Shown here one piece after another: positions 45,284-54,685 of a stretch of DNA of 64,000 bases (position 1 is its first letter; each line of letters opens with the position of its first letter). A model generated the notes under the pieces. That model had not been told where the DNA came from, searched no databases, and was given only the letters and a program-made list of their open reading frames with translations. The stretch is from assembly GCF_000724485.1 (NCBI RefSeq), contig NZ_CP007739.1, forward strand, positions 2,278,843 to 2,342,842, given 5' to 3'. Both the position numbers and the translations under genes were made by a program. The stretch comes from Bacillus methanolicus MGA3 (GTDB lineage Bacteria; Bacillota; Bacilli; Bacillales; Cytobacillaceae).

Positions 45284-47449
45284 TCATTGACCCTGTTCTT
45301 CTTTGCGGATCCCTTCTTGGACATCTTTTATGTTTTCAACTTTTTGAACAGTATTTTCAAGATTTTTATTTTCTTCCATGCGTTTTTTCTTAAGTTCAAA
45401 GTAAGCATCCATTACTCTTTCGCCAATTTTTAGGTTAACCTTATGATCATGATTCCCTTGATATGCCCATGGGACCAAAACAGCCATGGCAATTTCCGGA
45501 TGATTGGATGGTGCATACCCTACTAAACTCAAATTCATAACTTCCGGCGGTTCTTTTCCAAATTTTTTCCGTTCCGGTCCGTCATAAAATGCTTGCGCAG
45601 TACCGGTTTTACCTGCAGGAGAATAACTTTTATGACCAAAGTACCCAACAGCAGTACCTTTTGGCGCCTGCATAACTTGCCTGAATCCTTCCTGAACCCG
45701 CTTAATCCATTCTGGTTTCATGTCAATCCGGTTTAAAACTTTAGGCTCAAACTCTTCTATAATAGGACCAAGTTCATCATTTTTCATAACCGGTTCTCTA
45801 ATTTCCTTTACTATATGCGGCTGAATGCGGTAACCATTGTTCGCAATAGTTGATACATATTGGGCCAATTGCATATTTGTATACGTATCATACTGGCCTA
45901 TTACTAAGTCAAGTAGAAAACCAGGTTTTTTGTCTTTTCCTTTAAAGCCTACCATTTCATTCGGTAAATCAATCCCTGTTCTTATTCCTAGGCCAAATTC
46001 GCTAAAGTAGTTACGGATTGTATCAAAAGCTTCTGGTTTAAGAGGCAGCGGCTGATTATATTCATAATGCCCTTTCCCAATTTTCACGGCAATTTTAAAC
46101 ATATAAACGTTTGAAGATCTTCTTAAAGCATATAGATCATCAATAAGTCCCATGGTTGTCCATGATTTTTTTAATGGCGTCCCCTTGATTTTCATTGGAG
46201 CATCTAATTGCATGGTACCAGGATGAATTGCACCTGTTTTGTACCCCGTTAATACAGTTGCCCCTTTCACGGCAGAACCAACATTGTAAGAAGTAGTAAT
46301 ATTTCCAAGGGCATCATCCTGCATTTCTGTTCTTCCGGTTTTTTCATTTTTTACGATGCGTTTTCCAGCCATTGTCAAAATTTCACCAGTATTCGGGTCC
46401 ATCAAGACTACATAAGCCCTGTCGAGCAGTGAAGTTCCTGGTTTGCTCTTTGCAGCCCATAATTCTTGTTCAATTATTTTTTCAACAGCAAGCTGAAGAT
46501 CCATATCGATCGTTAGAACAAGATCCTTTCCTCTTTCACCTTCTGAAATAACTTCTGTTTTCAATACATTGCCTGCTTTATCAGTTATCTTCTTCACTTT
46601 TGCTTTTTGACCGTGAAGAATATCTTCATACTGCTTTTCAAGATAGCTTTTCCCTACACGGTCATTACGGTTATAGTCTTTTGATAAATAATAATCCAAT
46701 TGTTCCTTTGGAAGCCCTTCGTCTGATGAAGACACATCACCGAGCACAGATCTCAATGTTTTTCCATAAGGGTAATATCGGTCCCAGTCTGTCGTTGTAT
46801 CAACACCTGGCAGCTTTTCAAGGTTTTCACTTACGATCGCAATTTCTTTAGGTGTCACACCCTTATTTTTAACGATCTGCGGAGTCAATGCATAGCCGCT
46901 ATTAAATTCCCTGTAGATGGCAAGAACTTCTAAATCATGCTTTGTTAATTGGCTAAGTTCTTTGTCTGTTATCCGTTCAAGCTGAAGTTTATATATATCT
47001 TTATCGTCAAGTTTTTTTTCTTCAAATAGTTTCCACTCTTTGTCAGTAATTTTTGCTTTTGCTTTTTCCGGGTTCTTCAAAATCCAATAATCCTTTTTAT
47101 CCCGCTCTTGTACTTTGGAATAATCCTTGTGAATAAACTTTGCAAGCTTCTCTGCAACTTTCAGCATCTCTTTCTGGCTAATTCCCTGACTTTTTGTATA
47201 AGTGATTGCATTAAGAGGAATGTTGTCAACGATCACTTTCCCATTGCGGTCGAACATTTTGCCGCGCGGCACCGGAGTGTTTACCGTAATATCTTCCGTT
47301 CGTTCAATTTCGCGCTTAAAATCTTCGCCATAAACGATTTGAACAACTCCGAGTCTTAAAATTAGTAATGAAAATAAGAGAAATACAGCAAAAAACAACA
47401 TATTTAACCGAAAGGGAACATGTGTCTTCTTTTTTTTCTTTTTATTCAA
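45284..47449 (-). CDS. pbpA: Penicillin-binding protein 2A (class B transpeptidase)
   Basis: 721 residues. A short basic N-terminus, one membrane helix (about 12-34), a dimerisation domain and a transpeptidase domain. Active-site motifs are in order: SAVK in YNVGSAVKGATVL (nucleophile Ser), SSN in ALRRSSNVYMFK, and KTGTA in SPAGKTGTAQAFYDG. It makes elongation peptidoglycan cross-links in rod-shaped cells with the Rod complex. It starts at a TTG at 47449. The tail beyond the KTG box is Glu/Lys-rich and probably cytoplasm-distal and flexible. Confidence 0.95.
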   Translation of the reverse strand: MNKKKKKKTHVPFRLNMLFFAVFLLFSLLILRLGVVQIVYGEDFKREIERTEDITVNTPVPRGKMFDRNGKVIVDNIPLNAITYTKSQGISQKEMLKVAEKLAKFIHKDYSKVQERDKKDYWILKNPEKAKAKITDKEWKLFEEKKLDDKDIYKLQLERITDKELSQLTKHDLEVLAIYREFNSGYALTPQIVKNKGVTPKEIAIVSENLEKLPGVDTTTDWDRYYPYGKTLRSVLGDVSSSDEGLPKEQLDYYLSKDYNRNDRVGKSYLEKQYEDILHGQKAKVKKITDKAGNVLKTEVISEGERGKDLVLTIDMDLQLAVEKIIEQELWAAKSKPGTSLLDRAYVVLMDPNTGEILTMAGKRIVKNEKTGRTEMQDDALGNITTSYNVGSAVKGATVLTGYKTGAIHPGTMQLDAPMKIKGTPLKKSWTTMGLIDDLYALRRSSNVYMFKIAVKIGKGHYEYNQPLPLKPEAFDTIRNYFSEFGLGIRTGIDLPNEMVGFKGKDKKPGFLLDLVIGQYDTYTNMQLAQYVSTIANNGYRIQPHIVKEIREPVMKNDELGPIIEEFEPKVLNRIDMKPEWIKRVQEGFRQVMQAPKGTAVGYFGHKSYSPAGKTGTAQAFYDGPERKKFGKEPPEVMNLSLVGYAPSNHPEIAMAVLVPWAYQGNHDHKVNLKIGERVMDAYFELKKKRMEENKNLENTVQKVENIKDVQEGIRKEEQGQ

Positions 47450-47575
47450 TTTATCTCACACTTCCTTATGAAATCCTGCTTTCGTTAATTTCTATCAATC
47501 ATTATTGTATATAAATTAAAAGTATTTTTCTATTACGGAAATTTTTCACAATCTGGCTTAATAATTATTGAACGG

Positions 47576-47606
47576 AAAAAAACGGGAGAAAAGGATACTC
47601 CCGTTC
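47576..47606 (-). terminator. Terminator after yqgE
   Basis: AACGGGAG, loop TATCCTTTT, CTCCCGTTTTTTT on the minus strand: an 8-bp GC-rich stem with a T-run. Confidence 0.85.
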
Positions 47607-47643
47607 AAGTTGTAGATAGATAAAAACTTCCCCTGCCGAGGTC

Positions 47644-48870
47644 TTACTGTCCATTAATGCGAGATAAATTGATGTTCCTGACAAAAAAATAAATGCATGT
47701 ATGTCCTGCGCCAAGAACCATTAACAATACCGGAAAACTCTTTTCTTCATTAAAAAACGTAATTGAAAACAAAAACATGAGAATGGAGACAATTCTTCCT
47801 GCGTTTAGAAAAAGTTCTCTGACAACAATATATTCAATTCTCATTTCAGCTGCTTTCCATCCCTTGCCGATCACATCATAAGTTAGCGACATGTACGGAA
47901 CAAGCAAAATCGGATAAGCGATGGCAATCGTGGCTGCATAAAACAAAAGCTTTGGATACGTTATATCAAAAACAATTAAAAATATGGCTGCATAAAGAAG
48001 TATACCACCCAATAAGATTGCTTTTTTTCTATTTTCTTTTTTTATTACTCTTGAAACGGTGTAATATCCAATAAACGCAATTCCTGAGTTAATGAGGCCG
48101 AATGTTCCGAGAGCAAATTCGCTCCCCGTCGAAATAAAAACATACATAGATATCATAAATGCAAATGTTCCCTCTCTTAAACCTTGAAAAAAATGTGCAT
48201 TCGTAATTAAGCGCCAATTCTTATTGTATTTTCTCTCGGAAAGTATGCGCAGAAACCAATAACTCCCCTTTGAAAGTCTTCGTTCTAAAAAGAAGCTTAG
48301 TAACACTGCCGCCGAAAACAATGTTAACGACAGTCCAAACACAACAGAATAACCTGTAAAATTTTTCAGACGGGAAATGATGTATCCCGAAAGCATAGGT
48401 CCAATCATCCCGCCAGCTGAAGTTAAAATTCCGAGAAATCCATTAAAAAAATCCCTCGTTTCCGGTTCTGTTATTTCAAATGTCAAGACGTTAAAAGCCA
48501 GCCAGTAAAACCCATATCCAATCCCTAACAGTCCCCCGAGCAATAAAATAAAATCTGAAGCATTGGACCCAAAAACTAAAACTGAAATATAAAATAAAGC
48601 TAAAAAAATAACTCCTATTCTGAGAACAATGACTCGGTCCACCTTTTTAGCCCATCGGCCGGCAAGTATAAAGGTAATTGGCTGTAAAACAACGATAGCA
48701 AGATTATAGAGGCCAATATCGGTAAATTGTCCAGATTGTTTCCAAAGATAAATATTTACAAACGTGTTGGAAAGTGAAATACTCAAAGAGTATAACCCTC
48801 CGATTAATAATAGCAATGTCAAATCCCTATTGAGTTCAACATCTCCAATCAACGATTTTAACTTACTCAT
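47644..48870 (-). CDS. yqgE: MFS transporter (YqgE-like)
   Basis: 408 residues with about 12 membrane helices. The MFS motif A-like loop is AGRWAKKVDRVIVLRIG between helices 2 and 3, and GGMIGPMLSGYI marks a later helix. Position upstream of pbpA matches B. subtilis YqgE. The substrate is unknown and no sugar or drug signature is decisive. The ATG at 48870 follows GGGGAG. Confidence 0.87.
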   Translation of the reverse strand: MSKLKSLIGDVELNRDLTLLLLIGGLYSLSISLSNTFVNIYLWKQSGQFTDIGLYNLAIVVLQPITFILAGRWAKKVDRVIVLRIGVIFLALFYISVLVFGSNASDFILLLGGLLGIGYGFYWLAFNVLTFEITEPETRDFFNGFLGILTSAGGMIGPMLSGYIISRLKNFTGYSVVFGLSLTLFSAAVLLSFFLERRLSKGSYWFLRILSERKYNKNWRLITNAHFFQGLREGTFAFMISMYVFISTGSEFALGTFGLINSGIAFIGYYTVSRVIKKENRKKAILLGGILLYAAIFLIVFDITYPKLLFYAATIAIAYPILLVPYMSLTYDVIGKGWKAAEMRIEYIVVRELFLNAGRIVSILMFLFSITFFNEEKSFPVLLMVLGAGHTCIYFFVRNINLSRINGQ

Positions 48871-49017
48871 AAAAAAAACTCCCCTTTTTACTCTAAGGGG
48901 TAGTTTCTAACAAAACTAAAGTACATATGCATATTTCGTAAAACTAAATATTTTTTCTATTAAGAGACTGCTCCAAAAGATACCTTTTAAGAGTCAATCC
49001 CTTTATATAATAGTTTT

Positions 49018-49257
49018 TTAAAATTTTTTCAACCTTGCAAAAGAAATTAGGTTTAACAGGTTGATCTTATTTTCTTTGCCTATCGTTCTTACTCGGCCAA
49101 AAAAAGTGCCCAAAAACTGCTCCCAAAGGAATCCAATTGTGTTTTTGGAAGCAGGATCATCACGAATTAAACGAATGGAAGCATGCAAAGCCTCATCCAG
49201 ATGCGAAAGCGCCTGTTTTAAATGGATAATCACCTCGTTGTCTTTCTTATTCTCCAC
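49018..49257 (-). CDS. Small protein, third gene of the P-type ATPase unit
   Basis: 79 residues, helical, amphipathic (HLKQALSHLDEALHASIRLIR, then FLWEQFLGTFFGRVRTIG). No clear membrane helix. It starts at a GTG with AGGAGGAGTAGA upstream. It lies 35 nt after the single-pass protein gene and ends the minus-strand unit that begins with the ATPase. Unrecognised; an accessory or membrane-surface role is inferred only from position. Confidence 0.68.
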   Translation of the reverse strand: MENKKDNEVIIHLKQALSHLDEALHASIRLIRDDPASKNTIGFLWEQFLGTFFGRVRTIGKENKINLLNLISFARLKKF

Positions 49258-49292
49258 TCTACTCCTCCTCTTTTAACCAAGGTCACTTCTAT

Positions 49293-49562
49293 CTATAAAT
49301 TGATACGATTTTGATTTTCCTCCTCATACATCTCACCATCGATAAATATATCTTTATCCAAGCTTTTTCGAATCCGTTCAAATTTAACCTCTGCTGCCAT
49401 ATCTTCAATTCCTTCTTTGGCCGTAACAATTAAATATTTCATTTGCCTTGAAAGATCCCAGATTATAGGGCGCAGAGTGTTTCTAACTACAGGAATTAAG
49501 GCTGTAGTTGCAATGGCAAGTGCCGAGCCTACCACAATGCGCTGTAAATTTCGTTCAAGCAT
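49293..49562 (-). CDS. Single-pass membrane protein beside P-type ATPase (PacL/DUF5132-like layout)
   Basis: 89 residues: a membrane helix near the N-terminus (about 8-28, IVVGSALAIATTALIPVV), then a basic and acidic helical stretch and an acidic tail (DGEMYEEENQNRINL). AAGGAGGTC lies upstream of the ATG. It is 63 nt downstream of the ATPase gene. The layout (N-terminal glycine/alanine helix, charged cytoplasmic helix) recalls the mycobacterial PacL proteins that cluster with P-ATPases. It also resembles the 178-residue protein encoded at 54046 (V-x-x-A-x-A-x-x-x-T-A-L/V, then R-x-x-L/V, later E-E/D and K-x-E). Confidence 0.75.
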   Translation of the reverse strand: MLERNLQRIVVGSALAIATTALIPVVRNTLRPIIWDLSRQMKYLIVTAKEGIEDMAAEVKFERIRKSLDKDIFIDGEMYEEENQNRINL

Positions 49563-49625
49563 AATTAGACCTCCTTCGTAACGTTATTTATTTTTTAGTC
49601 ATTTTTTTCCGTTTTTATACCAAAA

Positions 49626-52600
49626 TTAAGCCACTGCCGGATTGCTATTACCGGTCATAGGAAGAATATGTTTTTTTATCCATATATTTGATAAAGGTTT
49701 TGCAAGCCGGGCTGAAGCTGCTGACACTAAAAGAATAGGGCCCCAGTTCCAAAGAGGAAGGGAAGCCGTTTTAAAGATTGCTGCAAATGGCGGGATATAA
49801 ATAACACTTAGCAGTGCTAGCCATGAAATTCCAAAGGCACTTACCAAGAAGCGGTCTTTTGTCACATCTTTTATTGTTTCCTCAGTATCTGCTTGTCTCC
49901 ATGAGAACGTCTGAATCAGCTGTCCTGCTACTAACGTTGAAAATGCAACTGTTTGTGCTGCATCCAATGTCATACCGGCTCCAAGGCTCCAAATAAAGAG
50001 ACCGAGCGATCCCAACCCTAAAATGGCCCCGCGGGTTATGACTTGTTTGTATAAAGCGCCATCTACTATTTCCTGTCGTTTTGTTTCTTTTGTTTTATTG
50101 CCAGGATTTACAGCAAGGATCATAGCAGGCAAAGCGTCAGTCAACATGTTCATTAATAAAATTTGAACTGGCACGACCGGAAGCGGCAGACCCGCTATTA
50201 CCGCCAAAGAAGTAACAAGTATTTCAGAAAGGTTTCCGCTCAACAAACATCCAATTGCTTTCCTAATATTTCCGATAATAGTTCTTCCTTCTTTAACACC
50301 GTCAACAATTGAACCAAAATGGTCTTCTTTTAGTACCATATCAGCCATTTCTTTCGTTACCTGTGTTCCTGTTTGGCCCATTGCAATACCAATATCTGCC
50401 TTTTTAATTGCAGGAGAATCATTAACTCCATCACCTGTCATGGCAACGATATGCCCTTTTTGCTGGAGAATCGTTACAATTCTAAGCTTATGCTCCGGAG
50501 TTACTCGAGCATAAATGGCAATGTCATCGATAACCGTTTTCAACTCTTGATCCGAAAGCATATCAAGCTCTTGGCCCGTTACTACTTTCGCACTTTCATT
50601 GTAAATACCGATTTGTTTTGCAATGGCTAAAGCAGTAAGCGGGTGATCTCCGGTAATCATAACCGGTTTAATTCCCAATTTCACTGCTTCACGAATGCTT
50701 TTTTCAACTTCTGGTTTTGGAGGATCGATCATACCTGCCATTCCTACATAAATAAGCTTGCTATCTATATCCTGTATGCAGTCTTTTTGGGCGTGCTTGT
50801 CTAATTTCTTGTAAGCAAAACCTAAGACGCGCAGAGCCTGCCTGGCAAATGCATCGTTTTGTTCCATTATCTGTGTGCGAACCTTTTCATTTAACGGATA
50901 GATATTTCCGTTTTTCTGATAGTGTGAGCAATTGGCCAACAGTTTCTCAACAGATCCCTTTGACATGACAAAACATTGCTCTTCTTGATTTTCATCATGG
51001 CAAACGACACTCATTTTTCCGCTGTTTGAGTCAAAAGGTATTTCTTCAACACGTTTCCAGTGGTTATGGTTTTCTGCTAACAAGCCTCGTTTAGCTGCAA
51101 GTGATAGAAGAGCTCCTTCTGTAGGATCACCTTTCACATTCCATCGTCCCTCTTCATGAAGCAGTTGTGAATTATTGCAAAGCAGTCCGATTCTTAATAT
51201 TTGATCTACATCTTTCCAAAATGTTTCAGACTGATCCTTTCCTATAATTGTTCCTTCCGGATTATAACCATCACCAGTTACTTCATATTCCATTTCTACT
51301 GTTGAAATTCGTTTAACAGTCATTTCATTCTTAGTTAATGTGCCGGTTTTATCAGAACAAATAACTGTCGCTCTTCCTAAAGTCTCTAGAGCGGACAGCT
51401 TTCGCACCAATGCCTTTTTCTTAGCCATTCGGAATATACCTGCTGTAAGAGCAAAAGTAATCGTTATAGGCAGCCCTTCCGGAATAGCAGAAGCTGTTAA
51501 TGCAACAGATGTTGCCACCATCTCTGTTAAAGGCATTCCTCTTAATAGCCCTGTAATAAAGACAATGGCGCCAACGGCAAGAGCACCTTTCATAAATTTT
51601 TTGCTAATGGCCGTAACTTGTTTTTGAAGCGGAGTTGTATGATCTTCGTCTTCTGTTAATAGAGATAGAAGATGCCCCATTTCAGTATTTTTGCCTATGT
51701 GAACAACCACTGCCTTGCTTTTTCCACGGGTTATGTGTGTGCCCATATAAAGCATGTTGGATCGGTCTGTAACTGGCACGTCCTCGTTTAAGTTCATTTC
51801 CTTCTTTTCAACAGGGAGTGATTCGCCGGTTAACGCGGATTCGTTCACTTCCAAGTTCCATGATTGAATGATCCGGAGATCAGCAGGCACTCGATCACCA
51901 GCTTCTAATTCGACAATATCTCCCGGGACTAAGTCATGGGCTGCAATTTCTTTCACCACGCCATCACGGACGACGCGGCAGTTAGGAGGAACAAATTGAC
52001 TCATTGTTTCCACTGCCTTGTCTGCTTTTCTTTCCTGGATTGTACCAATCCCTGCATTTATCAAAAGAATCGAGCCCATGATTAATCCATCAAACAAATG
52101 TCCTGTAAAAGCACTAAGAAGTGCTGTGGCTGCAAGAACTTGTGTTGTAAATTCCTTAAATTGGCCAGCATATGTTTTCAGCCAATGAGGACGTGTTTTT
52201 GAAACAAGTTGATTCTTACCATACAAATGAAGAGCCCTATTTACCTGCTCGGTGTTAAGGCCGTTATTTTTATCAATATCAAAATATCTTAAAACTTCGT
52301 CTGCTTTCTTTGAATGCCAAGAAATTTTAGCGGCACTCACATCATTCTCGTGAGTCCGGTGCGAGATCTTAAATCTCCGTTCTGTCCAATTTTTTGCTCT
52401 GGACATAAACGTCAGTGACAGAGCATCCCCGATCAGATTAATAAGAGGTGCACTAATGACAAGCGGCATTGCAATGATGGAGCCTGCAAGATTCCATAGT
52501 TTTGTTATGGCAGTATTTTGTTTTATGATCTTCTTTAAATCTTTTCCATCTTGCATCGTTTTTGCGATGCCGGGTAACTGATTGAACGTACAGTACGGAT

Positions 52601-53891
52601 AAAAAGAAATTACTTTGTTTTTTTCACAAACCTGATCTTTTATCACGACAAGTACATCTTCACGGCGATTTATCTTAAGGTCGTTATGGGAGATCAATTG
52701 AACACCATATTCGTTTAAATGTTGATCCAGTATATCAAGATCAACATTGGATTCATTGTTTACAAATGCAACATTTCTTCCTGTTAAGAGTGATAAAAGA
52801 GGAACACACTCCTTACGAACAGTTCCATCAGTAGAAATAAGTGAGACATCCTCAAAAACAACCGTTTTCGTTTGAGTCAATTGATAAACAGAACCATTAT
52901 TAGGAATTTCCTGCTTGCTTTCCCTAGCCATATGTTCTGCTTGTTTCCATGTATATTCTGTAGAAGAAGTGATTGGCCGAGGATTTGCAGCTAACAGGAC
53001 AGCTAAGGGAACAATCGGATTACGGGTAACGGCCAGCGCCGCAGCTGCTCCCATTAATCCAAGCTTTGTTGCCTGACGGCTGTAAGATTCAATTTCTTTA
53101 GAAATATATTCCTGATTCAGTAGTTCATTTTCAACAGACTTTCTTCTTTTCCAATTCAAATATTGGATTAAGCTTATACTTGCTAATACAACCAGATTTT
53201 CTCTTATTAAGGCTAAAGCAAGAGCACTGGCGGATAACAGCAAATCTAAATTAAACTTTTTTTCTCTCCAAAGCTTTTGGAGTCTTCTTTTTATAAAAGG
53301 GTAACCTGTGCTCACCGACAAAACTGCTGCTAAATAAAAAGGAACAGGATGTCTAGCCAACATAGATCTTCCGAAAAATAATTGCTTTATTCCTAGAATC
53401 CCAAGTCCTGCAACTGATAAAGCAAGAGGCAATGGAACTTTATTGTCTGCAGGTGCACGTGCTCTTTGTGGTACTTTGCTTAAAAAAGAGCCAACGATAT
53501 TTTGTGGTGAACGCCATTGTCCATTTTCACCAATGGAAAAATCATAAGTTGCTGCAATTTCAGAATAAGCGATAGGATCTGTTAGCGAAGAATAATTCTC
53601 ACGAGACGATCTGTCATCCTCATAATTAATCTCGAAAGAATGTTGAAAAAGCATTTCTTCAAATTGTGAAATAAAGCAGCATAATTGACCAAGGCTAAGA
53701 ACACTTTCATCATATTGGATAAGAATTTTCCCTGTAATTATGCTTGCTTCCAAATGGAGAATTCCTTTTATTGAGGGAAAAACTTGTTTAAAACGAAGAG
53801 CAACATCAGCATCATCTTTTAACCCATAAAGCTCCATTCTTAGTCTTCCAGAAATTACATGATATGATCTTTTCTTAATATGTATTTCCAT
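49626..53891 (-). CDS. Giant tandem P-type cation ATPase
   Basis: 1421 residues. Residues 1-80 resemble the cysteine-free HMA2-type domain (GRLRMELYGLKDDADVALRF). About 170-560 is a degenerate P1B-type half with helices, in which the phosphorylation site reads VVFEDVSLI (Glu347 instead of the Asp of DKTG). About 570-1421 is a full P2-type pump: TGES, IPEGLP near 803, phosphorylated Asp847 in CSDKTGTLT, GDGVND near 1150, SGNLSE in M5 and NMLTDALP in M6, keeping residues that bind Ca2+ in related pumps. I infer Ca2+ or Mn2+ export. The ATG at 53891 follows GGGAGGTGC. The size and tandem design recall mycobacterial CtpH/CtpI. It heads a unit with two small genes. Confidence 0.9.
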   Translation of the reverse strand: MEIHIKKRSYHVISGRLRMELYGLKDDADVALRFKQVFPSIKGILHLEASIITGKILIQYDESVLSLGQLCCFISQFEEMLFQHSFEINYEDDRSSRENYSSLTDPIAYSEIAATYDFSIGENGQWRSPQNIVGSFLSKVPQRARAPADNKVPLPLALSVAGLGILGIKQLFFGRSMLARHPVPFYLAAVLSVSTGYPFIKRRLQKLWREKKFNLDLLLSASALALALIRENLVVLASISLIQYLNWKRRKSVENELLNQEYISKEIESYSRQATKLGLMGAAAALAVTRNPIVPLAVLLAANPRPITSSTEYTWKQAEHMARESKQEIPNNGSVYQLTQTKTVVFEDVSLISTDGTVRKECVPLLSLLTGRNVAFVNNESNVDLDILDQHLNEYGVQLISHNDLKINRREDVLVVIKDQVCEKNKVISFYPYCTFNQLPGIAKTMQDGKDLKKIIKQNTAITKLWNLAGSIIAMPLVISAPLINLIGDALSLTFMSRAKNWTERRFKISHRTHENDVSAAKISWHSKKADEVLRYFDIDKNNGLNTEQVNRALHLYGKNQLVSKTRPHWLKTYAGQFKEFTTQVLAATALLSAFTGHLFDGLIMGSILLINAGIGTIQERKADKAVETMSQFVPPNCRVVRDGVVKEIAAHDLVPGDIVELEAGDRVPADLRIIQSWNLEVNESALTGESLPVEKKEMNLNEDVPVTDRSNMLYMGTHITRGKSKAVVVHIGKNTEMGHLLSLLTEDEDHTTPLQKQVTAISKKFMKGALAVGAIVFITGLLRGMPLTEMVATSVALTASAIPEGLPITITFALTAGIFRMAKKKALVRKLSALETLGRATVICSDKTGTLTKNEMTVKRISTVEMEYEVTGDGYNPEGTIIGKDQSETFWKDVDQILRIGLLCNNSQLLHEEGRWNVKGDPTEGALLSLAAKRGLLAENHNHWKRVEEIPFDSNSGKMSVVCHDENQEEQCFVMSKGSVEKLLANCSHYQKNGNIYPLNEKVRTQIMEQNDAFARQALRVLGFAYKKLDKHAQKDCIQDIDSKLIYVGMAGMIDPPKPEVEKSIREAVKLGIKPVMITGDHPLTALAIAKQIGIYNESAKVVTGQELDMLSDQELKTVIDDIAIYARVTPEHKLRIVTILQQKGHIVAMTGDGVNDSPAIKKADIGIAMGQTGTQVTKEMADMVLKEDHFGSIVDGVKEGRTIIGNIRKAIGCLLSGNLSEILVTSLAVIAGLPLPVVPVQILLMNMLTDALPAMILAVNPGNKTKETKRQEIVDGALYKQVITRGAILGLGSLGLFIWSLGAGMTLDAAQTVAFSTLVAGQLIQTFSWRQADTEETIKDVTKDRFLVSAFGISWLALLSVIYIPPFAAIFKTASLPLWNWGPILLVSAASARLAKPLSNIWIKKHILPMTGNSNPAVA

Positions 53892-54045
53892 ATCGTTTTC
53901 TCGCACCTCCCTATGTCTTGGCATACAAGTTATTTTTCTCATTTTTAACGACCGTATACATTTTATTTACAAAAAAAAATTTAAGCCTTTTGGATAATTT
54001 TGAACTGCTTTGGAAAAGATTGAAGAGTAAAAGGAGGGTCTATAT

Positions 54046-54582
54046 ATGTTTAAGCGCTTATTTTCATTTAGCAATCCACTGGGAATTGCTTTAACCGCTA
54101 CAGCGGTTATTTTAACGTTGTCACCTGAAGCAAGGAAAGGTACAAGAAAAGTACTAGTTAAAGGGGCTGCAGCATTACTCTCGGTTGGAGATCAAGTGAA
54201 AGAATTAACAGTCGGAGCTAGAAAACAAATAGGGACGATTGTTGAAGAAGCCAAAGTGGAAAAAGAACATATGGATTTGCCGGATTTTTCAGAAATGATC
54301 AAAAATGCAGGAGAATCCACCAAAGCAAAAATGAATCAAGTTTTTGACGATATGAATTTCCCATTCGAAAAAAACACATCTGGTTTATCTCATGCCACTG
54401 AGATGGGCGAAGAATTTATTGAAGATAGCATACAAAATAATATTCGAAAAGCACCTGTTTCAAAAAACACTAAAAGTAAAGCCATCCCCAAAATAAAAAA
54501 GTCCCAAACACTGAGTCAAGTGCAAAATGTATTGAGTGATAATGCTTTTAATACGATCGCGGGAAAGCCACCTTTACAATAA
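54046..54582 (+). CDS. Single-pass membrane protein with long charged tail, divergent from the P-ATPase gene
   Basis: 178 residues: a membrane helix at about 10-28 (NPLGIALTATAVILTLS), a basic stretch (PEARKGTRKVLVKGAAALLS), then a coiled, charged tail (VEEAKVEKEHMDLPDFSEMI) and a basic C-terminus. AAAGGAGGG precedes the ATG. It resembles a longer version of the 89-residue protein at 49293. Divergently transcribed from the ATPase gene, with about 150 bp between them, so the two probably share a control region. Confidence 0.78.
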   Translation: MFKRLFSFSNPLGIALTATAVILTLSPEARKGTRKVLVKGAAALLSVGDQVKELTVGARKQIGTIVEEAKVEKEHMDLPDFSEMIKNAGESTKAKMNQVFDDMNFPFEKNTSGLSHATEMGEEFIEDSIQNNIRKAPVSKNTKSKAIPKIKKSQTLSQVQNVLSDNAFNTIAGKPPLQ

Positions 54583-54622
54583 AAGGGAGAGGGCTTTCCT
54601 CTTTTTGTGGAAATAATTAAAA

Positions 54623-54655
54623 CTGACCCATAAGTGCCTGGCACATATGGGTCAG
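54623..54655. repeat. Perfect 33-bp palindrome
   Basis: CTGACCCATAAGTGCC, a single central T, then the mirror half GGCACATATGGGTCAG with one A spacer position on each side. It lies between two convergent genes and could be a terminator or a dispersed small element. Confidence 0.75.
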
Positions 54656-54685
54656 CTTTGATTTTTAATTTAAATTTTGAAATGA

